A DNA stretch of 64,000 nt, taken from NCBI RefSeq assembly GCF_963666195.1, contig NZ_OY762653.1, forward strand, positions 2,158,501-2,222,500. Direction: 5' to 3'. The notes beneath the pieces were generated by a model. It made no database searches. It was given only the letters and a program-made list of their open reading frames with translations, and was not told the DNA's origin. Origin of the DNA: Trichococcus shcherbakoviae. GTDB lineage: Bacteria > Bacillota > Bacilli > Lactobacillales > Aerococcaceae. Below, piece by piece: positions 39,982 through 48,731 of the stretch (its first letter is position 1; each line of letters opens with the position of its first letter). The translations under genes and the position numbers were made by a program.

Positions 39982-40344
39982 AAAATTGCCTCCATGTATC
40001 ATACTTTATTCGGAAGAGCCGGATAGCTAGTGATCTGCAAGATTGAATAAGTTCCACCGCACGGTCCTGATTTCAGGCATGAGTCAGGCGGCACGGTCTT
40101 TCGATCGGTTTAAACTTTGATATATATCTGGATGAAGACGTATAATAATAACCATAGGGATGGACAACTATGTTGTGAATACCTAATTAAATTATACGTT
40201 CCAGATTTCCATCAAGCAAATTACAGACTTGAGAATAGAATTTGATAGCTTATGTACGACATTTTCAAAGGGTGTATTTTAATCGCACACGACCTGAAGG
40301 TGCCTTTTTCTTTTTTCTGATAGATCAAAAAGGGGGCAGAAACA
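39982..40344. other. Divergent intergenic region
   Basis: About 360 bp. It contains a good plus-strand promoter, TTGATA-N18-TATAAT (40117-40146), nearly 200 nt before the next start codon, and a GCAC/GTGC hairpin with CTTTTTC near 40280-40313, which could be an attenuator in a long leader. No gene seen. Confidence 0.5.
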
Positions 40345-41016
40345 ATGGAAAATCGAAAATTCAAGTGGCGTCCTTTGCTAATTTCCATACCCATTCTATT
40401 CTTCATCAGCTTTGGAGATCAGGCAGGAACTTTTTATACGTTGCCAATCCAAATATTCCTCATTTTGCTTATCAGCATATTATTGGGCTTTAAAAAAAGA
40501 GCATCTGATTTTATGCTAGAGAATCCAGTATCAACAATGCTTTTTGTGTCTGGAATTCTGAATGTGTTCGCGGCCCCCGGGACAATCGCAACAAATTTGC
40601 TGGCATCAGACCCATTGGCTTTGCTGCGGTCATTCTCTTTAACGTTGTTGGCATATGCAGCCTTCAGCCTTGTCAAAATCTTTATCGGAATATCCCGGGA
40701 TTTGGACGAGGAGAACAGTCCGAAAAAGGAAAAAACGAAGAAATTTATATTGAACTTTGCAGTCATTGCTGTTTCCTATTTTGCCAATATCGGATTATAC
40801 GTTTTGATAAATAAATGGGTTCGAATGGTCTATACATCCGATTTCGATCTTTCGGCAACGGATCCGTCCTTAAGAGGAACCTTTGAGGACTTGAACATGT
40901 GGGGAAATTGGCACTATCAAGCCAATGTCCTCATGTTTGTAGGACTGGTTTTCATTGCGTTGGCATTTGTCTCCATTCCGGTATATAAACTAATTGTCGG
41001 CCACCGGAAAAGTTGA
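40345..41016 (+). CDS. Unknown membrane protein, about six TM segments
   Basis: Protein of 223 residues that I do not recognise. TM segments lie at about 10-27, 32-48, 60-80, 88-110, 135-156 and 190-213, with a charged cytoplasmic stretch (DLDEENSPKKEKTKK) in the middle and an external loop at 160-188. AAAAAGGGGGCAGAAACA precedes the ATG. It is followed by two more unrelated membrane-protein genes on the same strand (41085 and 41971). Confidence 0.75.
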   Translation: MENRKFKWRPLLISIPILFFISFGDQAGTFYTLPIQIFLILLISILLGFKKRASDFMLENPVSTMLFVSGILNVFAAPGTIATNLLASDPLALLRSFSLTLLAYAAFSLVKIFIGISRDLDEENSPKKEKTKKFILNFAVIAVSYFANIGLYVLINKWVRMVYTSDFDLSATDPSLRGTFEDLNMWGNWHYQANVLMFVGLVFIALAFVSIPVYKLIVGHRKS

Positions 41017-41084
41017 GTGAAAAATAAGAATAACGATCCTTGGAATTGTCTGGAATTAGTTGAGGAAGAAGGGAGCTGATTGAG

Positions 41085-41774
41085 ATGATGCGTAAAATAA
41101 TCTATGGGTTCATGGGAGGCGTTATTTTACTTGAAATCGGACTTTTTATCGGTACGTTCATTGGCATGGCTATAGGGGGCAACTATCTGACTGAGTTCGA
41201 ATACGCAGGTAGTATTGGTCCTGAAGCTGTCGGTAATGTAGGATTGATAGTAGGGGGTGCAATTGGCGCACTGTTTGGTGCATTGCTCGGGGTGAAACTG
41301 GCAGATAATAAGGGTCCTCGTGCATACAGAACAATTCTTGTTATTAGCTTTATATTATCGATTACATCATTGGCATATCTTCTCAGCCGTAGTCCTGAAG
41401 AGCGATTAACCCTTGAACAGGCACAGACGGAAGCTGATTTTACAATCTATGAACCTACCTATTTACCCGAAAATGTGGGGTTAGGTGTCATTAGTTGGTC
41501 GGTTGTAGACGTCAAAGATACTTTATATTTAGAATATGCGAAAAAAAACCAAACAGTGTTTGAACTGACTGAATCAAAGCTGACAGAACCTATGATAGAG
41601 CCCAACAGCGTTGAAGTCGATATTTCGGGCACTACTGGTTACTTATATAAACACGGTAATGTAACTTATTTAACATGGCATCAAAATGATACAGAATTGA
41701 CCATATACACTGGAGCGTTAAGTGATGAAGAAATTTTACAGATTGCCCGTTCTATAAAAAATATCAGTAAGTAA
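41085..41774 (+). CDS. Membrane protein with C-terminal DUF4367-like domain
   Basis: Protein of 229 residues. Three TM segments (about 6-28, 50-72, 85-103) with Gly-rich helices precede an extracytoplasmic domain (about 115-228) with the DUF4367 pattern: EPTYLPENVGL, LYLEYAKKNQTVFEL, GTTGYLY, LTWHQNDTELTIYTG and a closing EEILQIARSI. DUF4367 is found on anti-sigma-type and sporulation membrane proteins; no sigma factor gene is nearby. AGAAGGGAGC precedes the ATG. Confidence 0.75.
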   Translation: MMRKIIYGFMGGVILLEIGLFIGTFIGMAIGGNYLTEFEYAGSIGPEAVGNVGLIVGGAIGALFGALLGVKLADNKGPRAYRTILVISFILSITSLAYLLSRSPEERLTLEQAQTEADFTIYEPTYLPENVGLGVISWSVVDVKDTLYLEYAKKNQTVFELTESKLTEPMIEPNSVEVDISGTTGYLYKHGNVTYLTWHQNDTELTIYTGALSDEEILQIARSIKNISK

Positions 41775-41970
41775 TTTGTAGCGATTTGGAAGTTACACAT
41801 CATGGAGCGTATTGGGATAATTCTTTGATAGGAATACAGAGGAGGAAATTCGGGGAGTATATTTGAATAAAGGAAAATAGGGAATAATCGAAGTGTACAG
41901 AGATCAGTAGAGCCTTCTAGCCAAGTTTACTAAAAGAACCCCTGAGTTGATAAATAAGTGAGGTGCACTA

Positions 41971-42792
41971 GTGGTAGGAAGGACTAAATATATACTCAAG
42001 ATTCTCTTCATCGGCGTGATGACAACCTTTTCTAGGATAATTGGACAGCTGTTGATTCCGCCTGGAGAACAGTCTGTTTTGCCCCCAAGTCTGTTTGTGG
42101 TCAACGGTACGATGCCTTTAGCTTTTTCTGTGTATGGTGTTATTGCCTATTCCCTGATAGCAGCGATGTTTTTGCTGGTACACAACCAGTTGTCTGGGAG
42201 TCGGGTAGTGCAAGGACTTAAATATAGTGTTGCCTGTAGTCTGATTTGGATTGTGTATCTGCTCGAGCCATTGCCGCATGCCGCACCGCTTGACAGAATC
42301 ACGTATCCCCTGGCTGATACTTTTTCTCTGTTGGTCATAGGTGCTTTAGTAGGAGTCATGCTTGGAAGAAAAGAGGCAAAAAGGAACAGCAAAGTGCCAG
42401 GAAACAGCAGTTTTCCAGCGATAGTTGCCATTACGGTGCTGTTTATTATCGGGCGATTGATCCAGTATTATGTCTTGGATATTTATTCATCCTTTGCGGA
42501 AAAACCATTGGAAACCCTCATTTGGTGCGCAGTTACGGGACTGACCAATGCATGTGTTTTGGACTGGTTCAATAAACATGTTCAGCAGAGTAGCAGGGCC
42601 GCAAATGCGTTGATTGTTGGAGGCGTGTTGTTTGGTCTGAATCTGTTTCTGTTTAACTTCTTCATGCCGCTTGTGTTTGATGCTGATCTGACTGACTTGT
42701 TGTTAAGAACATTTGTCGATATAGCGGCGGTTACGGTTGGGTGCTTATTTTTCAGTGCGAAGAACATCGAAGTTAAGATCAAGGCAAGTTGA
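41971..42792 (+). CDS. Unknown membrane protein, about seven TM segments
   Basis: Protein of 273 residues beginning at GTG 41971, with GAGGTG about 7 nt upstream. Hydrophobic segments at about 10-28, 48-70, 84-100, 112-130, 152-170, 185-235 and 245-262. No motif that I can assign. Its spacing from the DUF4367 gene (196 bp, no terminator seen) leaves co-transcription open. Confidence 0.7.
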   Translation: MVGRTKYILKILFIGVMTTFSRIIGQLLIPPGEQSVLPPSLFVVNGTMPLAFSVYGVIAYSLIAAMFLLVHNQLSGSRVVQGLKYSVACSLIWIVYLLEPLPHAAPLDRITYPLADTFSLLVIGALVGVMLGRKEAKRNSKVPGNSSFPAIVAITVLFIIGRLIQYYVLDIYSSFAEKPLETLIWCAVTGLTNACVLDWFNKHVQQSSRAANALIVGGVLFGLNLFLFNFFMPLVFDADLTDLLLRTFVDIAAVTVGCLFFSAKNIEVKIKAS

Positions 42793-42956
42793 GTTGAATG
42801 CAGCATTTAGAATAGTTTCCACTGGAAATGGAAAACCGGGCCAAATAATGCATCAGTCGAAATACAATTGAACCAGATGGATAAGCATAATTTTGGGAAC
42901 ATTGGTGCATGAGTAGTATGATGAAGTCACGAATAAATATTAAGAGGAGTGGTATG

Positions 42957-43745
42957 ATGGCGGTATATGAACTACCAAAAGTGTGGCAGTGGGAAGAAGA
43001 GAATTCAAATAAAGTGGGTAACCGTCCAACAGCCGGCAGTCGTTTCGAACAAAAATTACCAGTAGGAAAGGCTCCGTTCCAACTCTATTCATTGGGGACA
43101 CCGAATGGCATCAAAGTAACAATCATGTTCGAAGAGCTGAAGGAACTGGGAGTAGAGGGCGCAGACTACGACCTATACACTATTAATATTACGAAAGGCG
43201 ACCAGTTTGGTTCGGATTTCGTCGAGATTAATCCGAACTCTAAAATTCCGGCGCTTGTGGATCAAAGTCTAAGTCCGCGTTTGGAAATTTTTGAATCAGG
43301 CTCCATTCTTCTATACTTAGCCGAGAAATTTGAGCAACTGATTCCGACTGATATCCATGGCCGGACCGAAACCCTTAATTGGTTATTCTGGCAAATAGGG
43401 GCAGGGCCCTATGTTGGGGGAGGATTTGGTCACTTTTTCGCCTATGCTCCCGAGCCTATGCAATACCCGATTGATCGCTTCACGATGGAGACGAAACGTC
43501 AGCTGGATTTGCTCGATAAAACTTTAGAGGAGCGTCCTTATGTGGCAGGCGATAGCTATACCATCGCGGATATTGCCATATGGTCTTGGTACGGTCGTTT
43601 AGCTTTAGGGAAACTATATGAAGGATCTTATGAATTTTTAAATCTGGATGAATACTCTCATCTCTTGGAATGGTCTAAGCGTATTGCAGAACGACCTGGT
43701 GTTAAAAGAGGTCTGGCAGCGGAGTATCAACCGCTTGGGGAGTAG
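42957..43745 (+). CDS. yghU: Glutathione S-transferase, YghU family
   Basis: Thiol transferase of 262 residues closely resembling Escherichia coli YghU, a disulfide-bond reductase that binds two glutathiones. Shared phrases: YSLGTPNGIKVTIM, NPNSKIPAL, FESGSILLYLAEKF, LNWLFWQ and AGDSYTIADIAIW. The thioredoxin-like domain covers about 40-135 and the helical domain about 140-250. ATG 42957 (after AGAGGAGTGG) gives MAVYELPKVW; ATG 42954 one codon earlier is equally possible. Glutathione use is expected but its synthesis genes are not in the window. Confidence 0.92.
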   Translation: MAVYELPKVWQWEEENSNKVGNRPTAGSRFEQKLPVGKAPFQLYSLGTPNGIKVTIMFEELKELGVEGADYDLYTINITKGDQFGSDFVEINPNSKIPALVDQSLSPRLEIFESGSILLYLAEKFEQLIPTDIHGRTETLNWLFWQIGAGPYVGGGFGHFFAYAPEPMQYPIDRFTMETKRQLDLLDKTLEERPYVAGDSYTIADIAIWSWYGRLALGKLYEGSYEFLNLDEYSHLLEWSKRIAERPGVKRGLAAEYQPLGE

Positions 43746-43835
43746 TCTAGGCAAGTAGTGCAAGGGGGAATAAGGATGGTTGCTTTATTAATGCTGAACT
43801 AATCCGGTATCCATTCATCCCGTTTGAATACGACA

Positions 43836-43864
43836 TTGACAAATTTTCTCCGAAAAATTATAAT
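43836..43864 (+). promoter_or_regulatory. Consensus promoter of the MATE exporter gene
   Basis: TTGACA (43836-43841), spacer of exactly 17, TATAAT (43859-43864): a full consensus sigma-A promoter, followed by a structured leader of about 125 nt. Confidence 0.85.
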
Positions 43865-43890
43865 CAAGTGATATCAATCTAATAGATAAC

Positions 43891-43976
43891 CCTCTTTTTG
43901 CCACCGGGCAGAGAGTTCAAGGTGTTCAGAAACATTCCGTAGGTCTTTGAAGGAGTGTTTCCGGGACACCTTTTTT
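43891..43976 (+). promoter_or_regulatory. Structured leader with attenuator-like terminator before the MATE gene
   Basis: A stem-loop CTCT..TGCC-ACC-GGGCA-GAGAG (43892-43915) precedes a terminator hairpin, AAGGTGT...GAAACA / TGTTTC...ACACCTT (43919-43972), ending TTTTTT. Both lie between the promoter and the ribosome binding site (43984-43989), so the MATE gene is expressed only by read-through. No known riboswitch class was recognised. Confidence 0.65.
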
Positions 43977-43997
43977 ATTTTGGAAGGAGACAGCAGC

Positions 43998-45326
43998 ATG
44001 GAAAAATCACTAGTGAAGGACTTTTCGAAGTATGTCAGTCTGAATATTTTGGGCATGATCGGCGTGTCGTTCTATATTTTGGCCGACACGTATTATATCG
44101 CAAAAGCTTTGGGGGCTACCGGGATCGCGGCGTTGAATTTCGCCATCCCGCTTTTCAGCATCATCCTCGGAATCGGTCTGATGATCGGCATCGGCGGAGC
44201 AGCCCGTTTCGGTATCCTGAAATCCCGGAACAAACACAAAGAAGCAGAGGCGGTCTTTGCAGGGGCGCTTAAGCTTGGCACTCTGGCAGGCTTGTTGTTC
44301 GCTGTGCTCGGATTGTTCGGTTCGAAGGCATTATCATCGATTTTGGGTGCCGATGAAGTCACATTGCCTTTGACACATGCCTATATGGCCACGATTATGG
44401 TGTTTGCACCATTTTTCATCCTGAACAATACGGTACTGGCTTTCGTCCGGAACGACAACAATCCCAGACTGGCTATGCTTGCGATGATTGGCGGCAGTGT
44501 TTCGAATGTCATTTTGGATTACATATTCCTTTTCCCACTAAAAATGGGGATGTTCGGTGCCGCTTTTGCGACAAGCTTGGCCCCGATCATCAGTCTGGGC
44601 ATCCTCTCGATCCATTTCGCAAAAAAGAAATCCCGGCCCGCTATTTTGAAGCACAAGTTGACGCGTCCGGCAATCAAGGACATTCTCAACCTGGGATCTT
44701 CCACTTTCATAATGGAAGTGTCCTCGGCAGTCGTGCTGACGACCTTCAACTTGTTGATTTTGGGGCTCGAGGGAAACAAAGGGGTTGCCGCCTATGGGAT
44801 TGTCGCAAATATTGCCTTTGTGGCGGTCGCGATTTTTACTGGGCTGGGGCAGGGTGTACAACCGCTCATCAGCAAATATTATGGTCTGAAGGATCGCAAG
44901 ACGGTCCGGCGCGTGAACCGCTATGCACTGTTGACGGCGGGTTTCATCGCTGCCTTGATTTACCTGGGGACATTCTTCAACTCGGAAGCGCTGATCGGCC
45001 TGTTCAACAATGAAAATGATCCGGTGATTCTAAGGTTGGCTGACAGCGGAATGAAAATCTATTTTCTTGGATTTTTCTTTGTCGGAATCAATGTCGTGAC
45101 GGCGATGATCCTCAGCGCAACCGAAAAGGGACGGGCAGCTTTTGTCCTTTCGGTTCTGAGGGGACTTGCTGTTATCGTACCGATGGCAATCCTCTTGAGC
45201 AGCCTTTGGGGAATGACTGGGATCTGGTCGTCATTTGTGCTTTCCGAGCTGATCGTTGCCGGATTTGCACTTTATTTGACGACTGCCATCGAAAAGGGAA
45301 CCATTGCGTATGGAAATCCTGACTGA
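43998..45326 (+). CDS. MATE-family multidrug efflux transporter
   Basis: Membrane exporter of 442 residues with 12 predicted TM segments in two halves, coupling H+ or Na+ entry to drug efflux. Family features: a first helix with LGMIGVSFYILADTYYIAKALG (in pieces), GIGLMIGIGGAARFG, FVRNDNNPRLAMLA and GLGQGVQPLISKYYG in the second half. GGAAGGAGACAGCAGC precedes ATG 43998; the frame is open back to 43947 through the terminator hairpin. A terminator-containing leader suggests induction by a ligand or ribosome stalling. Confidence 0.92.
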   Translation: MEKSLVKDFSKYVSLNILGMIGVSFYILADTYYIAKALGATGIAALNFAIPLFSIILGIGLMIGIGGAARFGILKSRNKHKEAEAVFAGALKLGTLAGLLFAVLGLFGSKALSSILGADEVTLPLTHAYMATIMVFAPFFILNNTVLAFVRNDNNPRLAMLAMIGGSVSNVILDYIFLFPLKMGMFGAAFATSLAPIISLGILSIHFAKKKSRPAILKHKLTRPAIKDILNLGSSTFIMEVSSAVVLTTFNLLILGLEGNKGVAAYGIVANIAFVAVAIFTGLGQGVQPLISKYYGLKDRKTVRRVNRYALLTAGFIAALIYLGTFFNSEALIGLFNNENDPVILRLADSGMKIYFLGFFFVGINVVTAMILSATEKGRAAFVLSVLRGLAVIVPMAILLSSLWGMTGIWSSFVLSELIVAGFALYLTTAIEKGTIAYGNPD

Positions 45327-45510
45327 ATCTGTAAGACATTAAATGTGTAATTTTTCTCGTATAGTGTGAGCATACCAATAAAATGAGTATGAAGAGCGTC
45401 AGGATTTTCCAGTTATATAACAATTGATACAGGTTTGGATCTGATTATATAACAGGAATATCCTTATTTAACAGCTTTTTTAACTTTTTTAAAAAAATTT
45501 AGTATAACTG
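45327..45510. other. Upstream region of pflB
   Basis: AT-rich sequence with two TTATATAAC-type phrases (near 45411-45421 and 45444-45452) and a related TATAACTGTTATA (45503-45515), which may be a regulator site. No clear terminator for the MATE gene was found. Confidence 0.4.
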
Positions 45511-45539
45511 TTATAAAATCATTCATGATAGTGTATAAT
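45511..45539 (+). promoter_or_regulatory. Promoter of pflB
   Basis: TTATAA (45511-45516), 17-bp spacer, TATAAT (45534-45539); the start codon lies about 44 nt downstream. Confidence 0.6.
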
Positions 45540-45582
45540 GTGAATATAAAAACAAACTACTAAGATGCGGAGGAATTAGTTT

Positions 45583-47853
45583 ATGAATAATGCGTGGCGT
45601 GGTTTTAAAGGTTCTCAATGGCAAAACGGTATTGACGTCCAAGAATTCATCAAAGATAACTACACAGAATATGTTGGCGATGACAGTTTCCTGGAAGGTC
45701 CTACGGAAGCAACAAGTGAATTGTGGCAAGCAATCGTAGAACTTAAAAAGCAAGAAATCGCTAATGGTGGAGTTTTGGATGCAGATACATCTGTTGTCAG
45801 TACAATAACTTCTCATCCGGCTGGTTATATCAATAAAGATTTAGAAAAAATCGTTGGACTACAGACAGAAAAACCATTGAAACGTGGCTTGAACGTTTAT
45901 GGTGGTATCCGTATGGCAGAAACAGCATTAAAATCTTATGGTTATGAACTTGATCCTGAATTAGATGAATTTTATACAGAACACCGTAAAACGCATAACC
46001 AAGGTGTCTTTGATGCTTACGATGATGACATTCGCATAGCTAGACGCAATAAGATCGTTACGGGATTACCTGATGCTTACGGTCGCGGACGAATCATTCC
46101 AGACTTCAGACGCATCGCATTGTATGGTGTGGATTACTTGAAGAAACAAAAACTGAATGATTGGAACGCTTTGCAAGCAAAAACGTATACTGAAGAAGAC
46201 ATTCGTTTGCGCGAAGAAGTTTCAACGCAATATCGTGCATTAGGCAAACTGATTGAATTAGGCAAAATTTATGGCTTCGATATCAGCAGACCGGCAGAAA
46301 ATGCACAAGAAGCAGTGCAATGGGTTTACCTAGGATTCTTGGCTATGGTTAAAGAAGACAATGGTGCTGCACAAGGTTTAGGGCGTATTGCAGAATTCCT
46401 GGATATCTATATCGAGCGTGATCTCCAAGAAGGCACTTTGACTGAAAAAGAAGCGCAAGAATTGATCGACCACTTGGTAATGAAAGTTCGTATCGTTCGT
46501 CAACTAAGAACACCAGAATACGAAGCTTTGTTTGCAGGAGACCCAACTTGGGCAACATTGACATTTGCTGGTATGCTTGATGACAACAATTCATTGGTTA
46601 CAAAAAATACCTTCAGATTCTTGCAAACACTCTATAATATGGGGAACGCACCAGAACCTAACATGACTTTGATGTGGAATGAAAAGCTTCCTAAAGGATT
46701 CAAGGATTTCTGTGCAAAAGTAAGTATTGATACAAGTGCTATCCAATATGAGAATGACGATGTTATGCGTCATTATTATGGAAGTAATGATGTTTCAATC
46801 GCTTGCTGCGTAAGCCCAACAGCAGGAGATACTGGTAGTTCTATCCAGTACTTCGGTGCCAGAGCGTCCCTTCCTAAAATTCTGACTTATGCCGTTACAG
46901 GTGGTTACGATGAGAAAAACAGAAGTAAAGTTATCGATGGCCTAGAACCGATCACAGATGAATACTTGGACTATGACACACTGATGGAAAAAATCGATGT
47001 CGTCATGGATTGGGTAGCGACAACTTATGTTAGAGCATTGAACATCATCCACTACATGCACGATAAATATGCATACGAAGCTGTTCAATTTGGTTTGCTT
47101 GATACTAAACTTCACAGAATGATGGCTACAGGTATTGCTGGTATTGGATTGGCAACTGACTCAATGAGTGCTGTTAAATATTCTAAAGTCCGTATCGTTC
47201 GTGACGAAGAGGGCTTCCCGGTCGACTATGTTGTTGAAGGCGATCAGTTCCCGACATTCGGTAACAACGAAAAAGAGGCTGATGAAATTGCCGACATGCT
47301 GATCAAGAAATTTGTCGGCAAGTTGAAAGCTCAACCTACTTACCGTAATGCTGAAATTACGACTTCTATTTTGACAATTACTTCAAATATCGTTTACGGA
47401 AAAGCAACAGGTGCTCTATTCAGTGGACAAGATGCGAAGTACAAAGGCTACAGAGAAGCATTCACGCCATTGTCTCCAGGAGCTAACCCAAGCTACAGCA
47501 GCCCTTACAAAGGTGCTTTGGCAGCGTTGAAATCAGTAAGTACGATTGATTTTGAAGACGTTAAAGATGGTTCTTCCTATACGTGGGCAGTTCATCCTAA
47601 AGCATTAGGAAAAGAACGTGACGTTCAAGTAGAGAACTTATCGATGTTATTGGACGGATACTTTGGAAAAGATGGCGGACATCACTTAAACGTTAACGTA
47701 TTTTCTAAGGAAGGCCTAGAAGAAATGTTGAGAAATCCAGAGAACTATCCACAAGCTACCATCCGTGTATCCGGATATGCGTTGGAGTTAGCAAAAGCAA
47801 CGAAAGAACAAATTTCCGACTTGCTGGAACGCGTTATCCACGGTTCATTCTAA
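45583..47853 (+). CDS. pflB: Formate C-acetyltransferase (pyruvate formate-lyase)
   Basis: Glycyl-radical enzyme of 756 residues converting pyruvate and CoA to acetyl-CoA and formate under anaerobic conditions. The active-site pair C408-C409 (IACCVSP) and the radical glycine G731 (RVSGYAL) are present; length and ends are normal. GCGGAGGAATTAGTTT precedes the ATG. Codon choice is visibly more A/T-rich and uniform than in neighbours, as in highly expressed genes. The activating enzyme gene pflA, often adjacent, is not in the window. Confidence 0.97.
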   Translation: MNNAWRGFKGSQWQNGIDVQEFIKDNYTEYVGDDSFLEGPTEATSELWQAIVELKKQEIANGGVLDADTSVVSTITSHPAGYINKDLEKIVGLQTEKPLKRGLNVYGGIRMAETALKSYGYELDPELDEFYTEHRKTHNQGVFDAYDDDIRIARRNKIVTGLPDAYGRGRIIPDFRRIALYGVDYLKKQKLNDWNALQAKTYTEEDIRLREEVSTQYRALGKLIELGKIYGFDISRPAENAQEAVQWVYLGFLAMVKEDNGAAQGLGRIAEFLDIYIERDLQEGTLTEKEAQELIDHLVMKVRIVRQLRTPEYEALFAGDPTWATLTFAGMLDDNNSLVTKNTFRFLQTLYNMGNAPEPNMTLMWNEKLPKGFKDFCAKVSIDTSAIQYENDDVMRHYYGSNDVSIACCVSPTAGDTGSSIQYFGARASLPKILTYAVTGGYDEKNRSKVIDGLEPITDEYLDYDTLMEKIDVVMDWVATTYVRALNIIHYMHDKYAYEAVQFGLLDTKLHRMMATGIAGIGLATDSMSAVKYSKVRIVRDEEGFPVDYVVEGDQFPTFGNNEKEADEIADMLIKKFVGKLKAQPTYRNAEITTSILTITSNIVYGKATGALFSGQDAKYKGYREAFTPLSPGANPSYSSPYKGALAALKSVSTIDFEDVKDGSSYTWAVHPKALGKERDVQVENLSMLLDGYFGKDGGHHLNVNVFSKEGLEEMLRNPENYPQATIRVSGYALELAKATKEQISDLLERVIHGSF

Positions 47854-47917
47854 ATAAAATAATAAACAGAGACTGTCTTTGCGGTAAGGTCATTAACACA
47901 AGCAACTTGATAACTGT

Positions 47918-47962
47918 AAAAAAGCGGGAATGCATTCAATGATGCATTCTCGCTTTTTTTGA
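47918..47962 (+). terminator. Terminator of pflB
   Basis: AAAGCGGGAATGCA / TGCATTCTCGCTTT hairpin, seven T. Confidence 0.9.
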
Positions 47963-47999
47963 CTGCGGGCGGGGCCAAATTGTTTAATGTTCCTCAGTT

Positions 48000-48115
48000 A
48001 TTCGACAATATCGATCCGGCAAGATGTCGAATTGTCGAATGTTTCTCGACATTCGACAATCTCGGCTCAAACTGGTGTCAAAGTGTCGGATCTACCTCAC
48101 GTATTCGACAATTTT
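48000..48115. repeat. Tandem array T3, 51-52 bp period
   Basis: ATTCGACAAT recurs at 48000, 48051 and 48103. The middle copy is the right arm of a perfect palindrome, ATTGTCGAATGT / ACATTCGACAAT (48031-48060, 6-base loop). GTGTCGGAT near 48083 marks the equivalent left arm in the second unit. The array lies past the pflB terminator. Confidence 0.8.
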
Positions 48116-48247
48116 GGGCGCCACGCTGAGCAGCTCTTCTGAATTTTGATCGCCAATCCCACTGTGGACTGTCAAAGTCGGGATACTTCGTCACTAGGGA
48201 TGTTGGCAACAATATGCTAAAATAACAGTAAATAGAGAATTCAAAAT

Positions 48248-48727
48248 ATGCTGAAAGAGACGATGTATATGGAAGAATTTAAAACGGAAAAAGAGCACAG
48301 ACTCACGCTGGAACTTGTAAAAGAACTCTGGTCAAAAACCTACAATACTGATGGGAAGCCTGATTGGTCACACATCTTACCTTACTATGACGATACTATT
48401 TACTTTAAAGATACAATACAGGAGATCAGAGGTATTGTGGAATTCAAGGAAATGACGGATAGACTGACAGAACGCTCAAAAGATTTGAATATGAAATTAG
48501 TTAAAGTTGTGCAACAGGGGAATGATATATTCATCGAATGGGAGATGACAATCAGCTATAAGAAATATCCCAGTTCCATCTTATACGGTCTTTCACGGTT
48601 AACCATAAATGAGCAGGATAAAATTATTGAGCAACGAGATTATTATGATCTGTGGGGAGATATATTTGATAACATCCCGTCATTCGGTAAAAAATACAGA
48701 AAATTCATGAAGAAAAAATTTGGGTGA
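48248..48727 (+). CDS. NTF2-like (SnoaL-type) protein
   Basis: Protein of 159 residues with an NTF2/SnoaL-like pattern: an N-terminal helix (LELVKELWSKTYN), WSHILPYYDDTIYFKDTIQ, then four strands (FIEWEMTISYKK, RLTINEQDKIIEQRDYYDLW). Start uncertain: ATG 48248, 48263 or 48269 are in frame and none has a strong site. It is the first gene of a tight three-gene cassette with an SDR and an FAD enzyme (gaps +4 and -8), which suggests a shared pathway on a hydrophobic small molecule. Confidence 0.78.
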   Translation: MLKETMYMEEFKTEKEHRLTLELVKELWSKTYNTDGKPDWSHILPYYDDTIYFKDTIQEIRGIVEFKEMTDRLTERSKDLNMKLVKVVQQGNDIFIEWEMTISYKKYPSSILYGLSRLTINEQDKIIEQRDYYDLWGDIFDNIPSFGKKYRKFMKKKFG

Positions 48728-48731
48728 CAAC

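Noticed and set aside
43774-43800. Eight-codon ORF (MVALLMLN) after the GST gene with a good Shine-Dalgarno
   Set aside because: It lies upstream of the MATE promoter, so it cannot be a leader peptide for that attenuator; chance occurrence is likely.
43859-43998. Guanidine or purine riboswitch before the MATE gene
   Set aside because: The conserved core sequences of those classes are not visible; only a generic attenuator structure can be supported.
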